Shown here: one piece after another, positions 1 to 7,180 of the stretch
Layout of the letters: each line of letters begins with the position of its first letter
How positions within the stretch are numbered: the first letter of the stretch is position 1
Origin: Saccoglossus kowalevskii
Taxonomy: Eukaryota; Hemichordata; Enteropneusta; Harrimaniidae
Direction of reading: 5' to 3'
DNA length: 11,300 nucleotides
NCBI RefSeq assembly: GCF_000003605.2
Contig: NW_003112982.1
Coordinates: forward strand, 1-11,300
Notes under the pieces: generated by a model
The model's database searches: none
The model's input: only the letters and a program-made list of their open reading frames with translations
What the model was told of the DNA's origin: nothing
Position numbers and translations under genes: made by a program

Positions 1-474
1 ATTGGGATCGATCAGAGGCTTATGTGATGGGGTTTGTTTGTTTGTTGATTAGGTGTGGCTTTTGTAATGTAGGGACTTGTAATAGATTGATGGTAGATGT
101 GGTAAAATATATTTTATGACAATTCGCTAGAATATCGCATTCAAGAGCCATCTTAGTATTTTTGCAAGTTGTGATTATAATGAGTAAAATGGTGTCATAT
201 ATCAGGGTTGCAGTGTAATAACTTCCATATCTTTAGTTTCACTATTCTAGGTGCAAATTTCACTCTTTCTGTTAGAACATGTGTAAGAAGAGTAATTTTG
301 TTGATGAGAACTGATTATAATAGTTCAGCTTTTGATGTGTGGTGATAACAAATAAATTTTCATATTTGACAATTCTTTGAATATGGGATCAGATCTTTAC
401 TATTTGCTAATGTGAGAGTACAATTATAAATTTCTGTGTATGATAAATTGTTATATCTTCATTATAATTTACAG
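1..474. other. unassigned DNA, possibly intron
   Basis: AT-rich sequence without convincing coding potential. A short TTTG run occurs at about 33-46. If the exon at 475 is real, this is the 3' part of its upstream intron; otherwise it is intergenic. Confidence 0.4.
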
Positions 475-654
475 GATTCCAGTAAACTTTGGTTCATTTT
501 TTTGGTTGCTACAGTGATTATCTTCCAATGTATTATATCAGACATCTACGTGTGGAATCATCACAGTCCGTCGTCTGACCGCCCAGCTTCAACTATCCCA
601 CCGATAACATACTTCACGCCTGTTAATTTTACGAAAACACAAAAACCAGTATGA
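475..654 (+). CDS. possible 3' terminal exon, membrane-anchored tail of an unidentified protein
   Basis: An acceptor-like site, pyrimidine-rich and ending ATTTACAG at 474, precedes 59 codons open to TGA at 652-654. The frame starts exactly at the first exon base. The peptide begins DSSK, then has about 20 hydrophobic residues (LWFIFLVATVIIFQCIISDI), a likely membrane segment, followed by a Ser/Thr/Pro-rich tail of about 35 residues with one sequon (NFT). No ATG starts the frame: it continues upstream of the acceptor only to a GTG at 436, which argues for a spliced downstream exon rather than a complete gene. ATTAAA at 721-726 could serve as the poly(A) signal. I do not recognise the family. 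The rest of the gene would lie left of the window. It could also be a chance open frame. Confidence 0.35.
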   Translation, partial: DSSKLWFIFLVATVIIFQCIISDIYVWNHHSPSSDRPASTIPPITYFTPVNFTKTQKPV

Positions 655-726
655 ACTTGATCAAAGAAATCATTGAACAGAGGGGCAAACTATTTCCAGT
701 GCTTGTATTACTCATTTCTGATTAAA

Positions 727-1280
727 ATGAATGTATATTTTTTATACAATGAACAAAACCAAAGAGATAGCAAAGAAGCTAGAATGCTGCTGCATTATTA
801 CAGTTTGTATAGCTAGTGTGTGATGTGTGCATTTTATAAATTCTCAACACAAGTACAATTTCAAAATACAAAAAACATAAACCAGTCTTTTCATGATTTG
901 AGGACTTTTTTTAAATACTAAATTTCCTTCTGACTTCTAATTTTAAGGGACTTTAAAATGCAGCAATTTTGTATTTTTTCTATACATGTATATAACTTTT
1001 ACAGATTTATTTTGCATCATATTTAATTTTATGCAATATTTGCTTCTTTGAGTTCAAATTATCAGATTTGCAGATAAGATTTTTTTAATTCAGATTGTAA
1101 GGCATTATCACCTTATTGATTATTATATTGGGTCAGCTTTATTCTGATTACAGGGCCATATGTGCCAACACTAAGTAGTGCTTTAGAAATTACGAGTGCA
1201 TGTTAGATTTGACACAATTCAGTCTGAATTTAGTGCAAGCAAGTACAGCGCCCTCAACATTACAAGTATACATGCTGAGT
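727..1280. other. AT-rich intergenic stretch, nothing recognisable
   Basis: I see no coding frame, RNA gene or clear repeat structure here. The only repeat-like note is AGCGCCCTC near 1248-1256, the complement of the GAGGGCGCT string also present near 9733. GGGCGCT-type strings are frequent in dispersed repeats of marine invertebrates. Confidence 0.4.
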
Positions 1281-1454
1281 GTTACTTCACAGCAAGAATG
1301 TATGTCACACGCAACGTAATATTACCGTAATTGGTATAGTACAGGTGTGATGGTTCAAATACCAAAATGGCAACAGTAACAGAAAGACTTCCCTGGCGGC
1401 GATGATAACATGCGAACACAGAGCCAACAGATGAGATTTCAACTGGTACTGGTA

Positions 1455-1486
1455 TTATTATACTCTGCAAACATCAAGTATAATAA
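1455..1486. repeat. 10-base perfect inverted repeat (stem-loop)
   Basis: TTATTATACT at 1455-1464 pairs exactly with AGTATAATAA at 1477-1486 around a 12-base loop. It lies about 70-100 bases downstream of the putative heat-shock promoter start, so it could form a hairpin in that transcript. The stem is AT-rich and weak; its role is unknown. Confidence 0.5.
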
Positions 1487-1580
1487 CGCGGTAAAACTCC
1501 ACTACTCCAATAACTAGATACTTAAACTCCAATGCAATTCAACGAGATCCCCGATCTGAACTCAGTGCTGAACAACTCCC

Positions 1581-1608
1581 CTATATATACCCACACTGTC
1601 TATAAATA
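1581..1608 (-). promoter_or_regulatory. TATA box next to the heat-shock elements
   Basis: The minus strand reads GTATATATAG at 1590-1581, some 65 bases from the nearest heat-shock element. A second TATA-like string, TATAAATA on the + strand (TATTTATA on the minus), is at 1601-1608. A minus-strand start near 1555 would follow. The + orientation would put the heat-shock elements downstream, so it is less likely. Confidence 0.45.
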
Positions 1609-1653
1609 GACCATTACATCAGCATACATAATGAGTCTGGAATTTACTATAAA

Positions 1654-1770
1654 TTCTAGAATGTTCCATTACTTTCTATTGCCTCCTACAGTGTTCTATT
1701 ACCTATTCAACCAGTTTCTAAACAAAATCTAGAATATTCCACCCAGACACAGTACGGTTCTAGAACATTC
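1654..1770 (-). promoter_or_regulatory. cluster of three heat-shock elements
   Basis: Heat-shock factor binds inverted NGAAN pentamers. Two three-unit elements are perfect, TTCTAGAATGTTC at 1654-1666 and TTCTAGAACATTC at 1758-1770. A third (1728-1740) has GAA and TTC units intact and one mismatched unit. All three share the TCTAGAA core. They lie upstream of a leftward TATA box at about the distance seen in hsp promoters, so minus-strand transcription is the simplest reading. No heat-shock protein gene follows within the window. Confidence 0.6.
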
Positions 1771-1789
1771 TCAGTGACACGGGAGTGGT

Positions 1790-2583
1790 AAATAAGTCGT
1801 ATGCGACAATGTATCCAGATTAATTCTGAAAATTTTATTTATTAAACAAAACAAATTTTTATAAATTGTTCTTCAAATTTTTTTAGTCATATGAGTCAGT
1901 ACGGTAGTATGTAATCTTGGTAATCTTTTTAATTTAATGAGAGAAAAGAAAAATGTCTTGCACTGTGTGAACATTTATGTTTAGTGACAGTATTCTATTT
2001 CATTTGGGTGCTATATTGCACAGTCAGCTTGCATACAAGTGATAATCAAATAAATGTGATTAATCTATCAATATTTACTATATGGGGCAACCAACTTGAA
2101 TATGATCTGAAATGAAAGGATGTGACAAGTTGAGAAATCATGAACAAATAACAACAGTCTAACAATCTGTTGGGGGTGATATCAACCTTGCCGCTCACAA
2201 AATTTGGCTGTATTCTTTGTTTTTGTGTGGAAAATTCTATTGCATACAAACACCACATTACACAAAGAACCAGAAACACTTTCTTAGGGTAATTAGAAAC
2301 CTAAATTAGTGTGCAATGTAATGATCCAACCAGCAACGGTTCTACATTTGAATGATTAATTTGGTTTTAAATACTCTGGGAAAGTGTTCTAGGTTCTTCA
2401 TGTAAGGAGGTGTTCATATGCAAGGTATTTGTTGTGCAAAAACAAATTGTATTAGTGGCTGGCTTAATGTTACTGAAGCGATCATTTGGCTGTAAAAGTT
2501 TATTTTTTCCCTTATTTGTAGATATCTGTCCCTTTCTATAGTTTCTGCATGCCTCGAAGCTGTATTTACTTTATTAGAAGAGA
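1790..2583. other. AT-rich stretch, nothing recognisable
   Basis: No frame here has protein-like composition, and none carries splice signals I would trust. I found no RNA gene or internal repeat. Confidence 0.4.
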
Positions 2584-2835
2584 ATATATTTTGTAATTTT
2601 TGGTAAAAAAGATATTTTTGACTCCCGATACTTCTTGAAAACCACCTGTTCAATTGCTTTGATACATGGTATGTTGGTACCTTGAGTAGACCTATGTCCG
2701 ATTTGCTCATTTTGTGTTGTTATCTTCAATTCTCTATTTTAGGCAAATATTTTTGTCATTTTGGGGTAAAAAATGCCATTTTCGACCTCTTGAAAACTAT
2801 TATCTCAATTGCTTTGATACTTGGTATGCAGGTAC
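2584..2835. repeat. two-copy direct repeat, spacing about 155 bases
   Basis: The segments 2584-2680 and 2746-2835 align over most of their length. Shared strings include GGTAAAAAA, CTTGAAAAC/CTCTTGAAAAC and a perfect CAATTGCTTTGATAC (at 2651 and 2806), followed by GGTATG and GGTAC. Divergence and small indels suggest an old, non-coding repeat. Its style resembles the internal units of the element at 3171-4013, but I could not establish common ancestry. Open frames across it, in both directions, are not protein-like. Confidence 0.65.
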
Positions 2836-3170
2836 ATTTATATTATCCTGCTCCTGAGTTTAATGACATTCTATATTGGCAAACACTTTTCCTAGATTTG
2901 CCAGAAAGGCTGACTGATGGCAGTTTTGTTTTTAATGAATGCTGTTGAAATCATATTGCTAACATGGCATGTTCAAACTTTACACATACATCATATAACA
3001 CATTTGCACATGCATCTGTTTCAGAATCTGATTCAAGATGACTGATCATCATTTTCTTGCTAGAAATGCATTATGAATGTCACAGGCAGAATAAAAGAAG
3101 GAATTGCACATCAGAACAATAACTGGCTTCACTTTGTATCATGTCTTTCACATGAGTGTAACTAATTATT

Positions 3171-3205
3171 AGTCCCCGTTCGAACGAAGTCCGAAAACGG
3201 GGACT
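3171..3205. repeat. perfect 10-base hairpin at the left end of the repeat element
   Basis: AGTCCCCGTT and AACGGGGACT flank a 15-base loop. The stem is GC-rich and would be stable in single-stranded DNA or RNA. Confidence 0.75.
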
Positions 3206-3339
3206 TATAATTCGTTCTCCGTCCGTGCATCTGTGCGTTCGTTCGGAGTCGTATCTCAGAATCCCTTGGACGGATTCCGTTCATTCTTTGTATGTGCCTA
3301 CTACTTTATCTGGAACATATGCACATGCAGTGGTTTAGC

Positions 3340-3800
3340 GATTCGATTCAAAATGGCTGACTGGCAGCCATCTTGTTTTTTGAAAATGTTGTATTTTGGA
3401 CATGTTTTGTCAGTTTTCATTCAAATTTGGTACATAGATTATACATGTTAGGTTACATGTCCATGACAATTTATTTCGTAATTGGATCAAAGATGGTCGA
3501 CTGGCAGGCATCTTTTTTTGTTTTTTTATGCGGTATCTTGGAAGTGCTCTGTCAGTTTTCCTTAAAATTTGGCACATACATGTACTTTATACATGTTAGG
3601 ATGCATGTCCATGACAATTTGTTTCAAAATCTGGTCAAGGATGGCAGATTGACAGCAATCTGACTTTTTGGCCTTACTACTATATTTCCACAATTTATGT
3701 ACCATTTTCATTCGTATTTGGCACATACATCATACATGTCAGTGTGTTTCATAATCAGATCAAAGATGGCCAAATAACGGCTGTTTTTATTTTTGGCCAT
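3340..3800. repeat. internal tandem units of the repeat element (about 125-148 bases)
   Basis: Each unit runs roughly from a CAAAGATGG-type string through TCAGTTTTCATTCAAATTTGG(C/T)ACATA-like sequence to a TACATGTTAGG...CATGTCCATGACAATTT-like block. Unit spacings are 140, 148 and 125 bases. The last interval is shorter because the CATGTCCATGACAATTT block is missing. Confidence 0.65.
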
Positions 3801-4013
3801 ATTACTACTACACGGAACGCGTGTTTTGATGTAAATAAACAATCTGTTGTATACGCCACTGAAACTCAAGTTTCAAGGACACGCTCGCGACAACCGCTCT
3901 GCTTTAATATGACAAGCACAAAGAGAACTTTCAAAAATTTAACGGGGACTGTGTCATTTTCAATGACTTGTTTGACACTAATGTTGGCAGTCACTGAAAA
4001 TTGGAAGGGGACT

Positions 4014-4620
4014 TGTCATTGATCATGTCTTTTCAATATTAACTTTTCAAAATAGTTATCTTGACTGATTTCAAATCTGTTCATTGAAAGCAATATATTC
4101 TTATGGTGCCAAATAAAAAGGTTTGATAATTATATATTTCATATCCATTGTAATGCCTTCCTCAGATTGTCAAATCTTTGATAATAAAATATTAAATAAA
4201 CAAAACAAAATTTCGTGTTTATTGTCATCAGTTTAACAATTTTTAAGGTTTGACCGGAATTTTTTTTTATTTAAAATCATGGGTCATCTGATTTATACAG
4301 TATGAATTACCAAAAAGTGACTGGATTTGTTGCTAGTTTCCTCAGGAAACTTAAACTTAAATGTTTGTTAAATATTTATAAAATTGAAACGAGTGCATGG
4401 TGTTGCCATTGAAATTTACAATGATGAAGAAAACGCCTTTGTTGTTCTGAGAGTATAGTAAAATTAAATATATAAAAAATGAATGAATTAACAAAAATGA
4501 CAAGTTCTGATTCACTATTTAACGTATATATGATAATTTTTCATTGCAAAGATAACCTGAATGACAAGAACACAAATTTATTTCCAAGTTTTGCTGATGA
4601 TACAGTGCATTTTATTACAG
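4014..4620. other. AT-rich stretch, nothing certain
   Basis: Low-GC DNA with several AATAAA strings (for example near 4196) that need not be functional. An ATG-initiated 124-codon frame begins at 4479 and runs to 4853, but its first half has AT-driven composition and I cannot support it as a gene. Confidence 0.4.
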
Positions 4621-4800
4621 GGGCTTGTCAACTGATGGCGGATTCCCTAGTGCCAGAAGGACACTCTTTAGCCCTGATGCATGCGTCAGATAGCCATAGT
4701 GTGTCATTGTTTATAAACAAGCGTCTGCCCGTGAGCCTTTGCGTTTTTAGCATGTGTTGTTGCGCTTGCGCAGGTGACGACCCTCCCGCTTTATCTCTGA
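4621..4800 (+). other. GC-richer island with exon-like and promoter-like signals
   Basis: Base composition shifts from roughly one-third GC to nearly half. It starts right after an acceptor-like TTTTATTACAG (ending 4620), and a donor-like CAG|GTGACG sits at 4771-4779. That defines a candidate 153-base exon (4621-4773), open in only one frame; its peptide (with SMCCCACAG near the end) matches nothing I know. The same stretch holds TGCGCTTGCGCA at 4761-4772, one base from the NRF1 consensus, a TGACG half-CRE at 4775-4779 and a 14-base palindrome TTGTTTATAAACAA at 4707-4720. It could be a lone exon, a regulatory island or a fragment of a mobile element. Confidence 0.25.
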
Positions 4801-5077
4801 AAAAAACTTGCACAAACTGGATAAAGTATATTGTGGACAGATTTAAACCATAACCACGATCATATCACGGAAATATTAACCATTTTCTGGGTTGGAACAA
4901 TCAACAACAAATCTTTGCTGTTTTCTTTCAATTCTCCACAGATTTAGTGTCATGCAGCCGTCATTTGAAATTTATAAAATATTATAAATATTCATGAAAT
5001 TCACTGTATTAGTCAATTAAATAATTTACTTGTTTGAAATTAGTCTGTGGTCCAAGCTAACATAAATTGTGTCACAG

Positions 5078-5181
5078 TATAGGCCGTCGCACTTGTTTTG
5101 CGCACGAAGGCGTGCTCCCGAAGATGAATACGGTTATGCGATGTTAAAAATATGACATCACAGTGCGACAGATGACCTATA
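5078..5181. repeat. inverted repeat with interrupted arms
   Basis: The left arm is TATAGG (5078-5083) plus GTCGCACT (5086-5093). The right arm is AGTGCGAC (5162-5169) plus CCTATA (5176-5181). Arms pair perfectly apart from an unequal spacer of 2 versus 6 bases. About 70 bases separate them. It could be a small MITE remnant. Confidence 0.45.
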
Positions 5182-5743
5182 TCCTAAGTATTAAACGATA
5201 CCCAGAATGTCCGTATTCACACAGTGATATAAAATATCGGCACTGAAGTAACCAACTCCTATATGATTTCTTCTGCCATTGATGGACGCTCGGATAGTAA
5301 TTAGTTTTCTGAGATGGCATGCACACTGTAAAGACGACAAGATATCGAACTCGGACGGCATGTCACACGTTTAGATTATATAGTTTAGATTATAACGCTT
5401 ACTCCGTTCCGACTGTATTTGTGGTCAAATTGATTTTCTGGTTTCTAACCCGGGCTTCGTAGAATCTTAAACAGATAGGATCTATTTATATGTAAATTAC
5501 ACGAGTTTAATGCCGTTAATGTGCGTGCAAAAACCGTGAACTGTTTTCTTTGAGCAATTCAGTACAACTATATTGTTTTGAAACAAGCTTTTTTGGTGCG
5601 TGATTTGTCTACTTGGAATGAATATTCGTATTTGAAAGAGATTGGAACAGATTTAATAAAACGTCGGTGTCAAAGAACAAATATGCCAGTATTTGCTTAG
5701 TGACTATTGACTTATGTCCATATTCAAGATGGTCTAACGGTCT

Positions 5744-5755
5744 CACCACGTGGTG
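5744..5755. promoter_or_regulatory. 12-base palindrome CACCACGTGGTG with E-box
   Basis: A perfect palindrome centred on CACGTG, the site of Myc/Max- and USF-type bHLH factors. It lies beyond the nodal 3' end. Function is not implied by the motif alone. Confidence 0.35.
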
Positions 5756-5978
5756 TTCTATTATGGGTTGCAATTTCACTTCGATTGATGGTTTTCCTGT
5801 TTAGGGTTGGGTCAACTTGAACATGATTATAAATCACTTGTTCACTATTACTATACTGAGAGCTTGGAGTGGGTGGGTCATTAAGAAAACCGGGAAATTG
5901 TGTTGGGGTGTGGACGAAGGGGAAGGCTGTTCAGTGATAAAAATAACAATTTTTTTCAAGTTTGTAACATAAATACTA

Positions 5979-5984
5979 TTTATT
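5979..5984 (-). terminator. nodal: nodal polyadenylation signal AATAAA
   Basis: The minus strand reads AATAAA at 5984-5979, about 136 bases past the stop codon, followed by T-rich sequence as expected downstream of a cleavage site. Cleavage would fall near 5955-5965, for a 3' UTR of roughly 160 bases. An earlier AATAA-rich stretch lacks a clean AATAAA in the minus orientation, so this is the best candidate. Confidence 0.6.
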
Positions 5985-6052
5985 ACTATAATGATCAAAC
6001 ATCGTACAAAATTATTTCGTATATATACAATACTGCTTCGTTGCGGATCAAA

Positions 6053-6099
6053 AATAAATAAGTTGTCGTTTGTTATAATTAACAAACAGAAATAAATAA
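6053..6099 (-). promoter_or_regulatory. AU-rich elements in the nodal 3' UTR
   Basis: Read on the transcript, the 3' UTR contains the nonamer UUAUUUAUU twice, at 6099-6091 (within overlapping AUUUA pentamers) and at 6061-6053. This is the core of class II AU-rich elements, which recruit decay factors such as TTP-family proteins and shorten mRNA life. A short-lived message would suit a tightly controlled morphogen. In AT-rich DNA such motifs can arise by chance, so the role is inferred. Confidence 0.45.
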
Positions 6100-6119
6100 A
6101 TACGTTATAATGTTGTGTA

Positions 6120-7180
6120 TTATCGGCAGCCGCACTCTTCGACGATCATATCTTCGTGTTCTTTGACGACAATGTTTCCGTGCTCGTAGTACAGCATACT
6201 GATAGGTGCCAGCTTTGTTGGTACGCAGCAAGGCCCCGAGACGCGTCCTGGAAAAGACTTGTTCAACATACTCTGAATGATAGCGTGATTGTTCGGATTG
6301 TGATCGCCATCGACTGGACCAGGACAAGAACCAACACACTGGTATGCGTTGAATTTCTTTGGGTGAATGATCCAGCTGCCCCAGCCAATCTTGTCAAAGT
6401 CGACTGTTAGGCCTTCTCTTCTGCATGGATGATTCTCTTCACGAATGGCTTTCTCTTGAAGTTCCTGTAGTTTCTTTTCCTTGACCTCTTTTCGTCTCTC
6501 ACGCTCTTTCTTCTTCCTTCGCTTGTCGGATTCGGTGGCACCTCGTCTGTCTCTTTTCATCTCAACCTCAGCATCTTCATCGGCGTCCCGATCACGTTTT
6601 CTTCCGCGTTTTCGCCCAGCCTTTGTATCTTCCTGTTCGGTGTCAACTTCTTCGTTATCCTTCGTTCTCTCTGCTCCGGACTCGTCAACTTCAAGCTCGC
6701 TCTCGGTTTTTTTCCCCTTGCTCTTTTTTGACTTTTTGGTCTTCTGCTTCTTTACCTTAGTATAAGTGTAGGTTACTAGAAGAGCTTTATCGTCGACGAC
6801 ATCTTCCAACACCACGACGTCATCGACTTGATTATCAGGAATACTGATTTCGATAACTTGTCTGCCGTTCTTCGATTTCAACCACTTTTTGACGATACCG
6901 GTGACTTGAAACATAACCATGCCACGGTTTTCGTTTAAATGAGATTGTTTCACGTTCTGCGATGACAGAGTGTCTCTTCTGAAACATGTCTGGGTGGCGC
7001 TCTCTTCGCACGGTACTTCGTGGAGTTGATGAAGAGCGATCTGGGCTTTCTTCTTGATGCGTTGTCCGGGAAACGGAAATCTCAGCTCAGCTAAACGCAG
7101 TTTGTCCGAATTTGACAGTACAGCAAGGTCGAAAATGTAACGTTGCCGGACTTGGGAAGTCGGTTCATGGCGAGACAGAT
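6120..7180 (-). CDS. nodal: nodal coding exon 2: prodomain, charged linker, mature ligand
   Basis: The exon opens after a strong acceptor, a pyrimidine-rich tract ending TGTCTTGCAG on the minus strand. Its first two bases complete Asp122 and it then reads on without a stop to TAA at 6122-6120. Residues 136-159 carry the prodomain motif YIFDLAVL...LRLAELRF. Residues 263-367 are almost entirely Lys, Arg, Glu, Asp, Ser and Thr. Two matches to the proprotein convertase consensus RXRR occur: RDRR at 331-334 and RERR at 348-351, predicting mature chains of 140 or 123 residues. A sequon (N428-K-S) lies in the ligand. Cys439, first of the adjacent CC pair, corresponds to the interchain disulfide position in TGF-beta dimers. 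The whole cysteine knot sits in one exon; vertebrate nodal genes have a further intron in this part, so the two-exon structure differs. Confidence 0.92.

Larger units (their letters stand above)
3171..4013. mobile_element. non-coding repeat element bounded by AGTCCCC/GGGGACT
   Basis: The left end begins AGTCCCC (3171) and the right end closes with its complement GGGGACT (4013), giving terminal inverted repeats of 7 bases in an 843-base unit. The left end also forms a perfect 10-base hairpin (AGTCCCCGTT at 3171-3180 with AACGGGGACT at 3196-3205), and AACGGGGACT recurs at 3941-3950 near the right end. Internally there are about four units whose conserved ATGG lies at 3353, 3493, 3641 and 3766. 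They share strings such as TCAAAGATGG, ACTGGCAG, TTTGG(T/C)ACATA and ATACATGTTAGG. No transposase is encoded and the open frames are shadows of the repeat. It looks like a non-autonomous dispersed element. I could not identify target-site duplications, so true boundaries and class are uncertain. Confidence 0.6.
4854..5958. other. intergenic DNA downstream of nodal
   Basis: No convincing gene on either strand. It holds a small inverted repeat (5078-5181), a 12-base palindrome with an E-box (5744-5755) and an isolated match to a tRNA A-box (5730-5740), all described separately. Confidence 0.45.

Noticed and set aside
33-50. TGTTGATT near the TTTG run as a FoxH1 site for nodal
   Set aside because: It matches the motif but lies about 8 kb from the nodal promoter, next to a different candidate gene, and inside simple sequence.
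1282-1470. Minus-strand frame downstream of the heat-shock elements as a heat-shock protein
   Set aside because: It opens with TTG rather than ATG, the nearby ATG frame stops after 11 codons, and the peptide has no HSP70, HSP90 or small-HSP features.
3233-4022. Chain of + strand frames within the repeat element
   Set aside because: They follow the internal repeat units, change frame between units and match no protein; artefacts of the repeat.
4479-4853. 124-codon ATG-initiated frame
   Set aside because: No recognisable domain; the first half is AT-driven and the second half lies in the GC-richer island. Kept only as part of the island note.
5834-6085. 83-codon minus-strand frame downstream of nodal
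   Set aside because: It spans the nodal 3' UTR and poly(A) signal and is not protein-like; explained by low stop density in this stretch.
6079-6339. Second minus-strand frame overlapping the nodal C-terminus, and a + frame at 6156-6410
   Set aside because: Both overlap the conserved cysteine-knot coding sequence in other frames and have no family features.
6120-6432. BMP2/4, Vg1/GDF1 or Lefty identity for the ligand
   Set aside because: The IGWGSWII, NAYQC and MIVEECGC combination fits Nodal. BMP2/4 differs at these sites, and Lefty would lack the interchain cysteine, which is present here.
6481-6765. Open frame on the + strand opposite the nodal linker (Ser/Phe-rich)
   Set aside because: It is the antisense shadow of the Lys/Glu-rich linker: AAG and GAG codons read backwards as CTT and CTC. 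No independent support.
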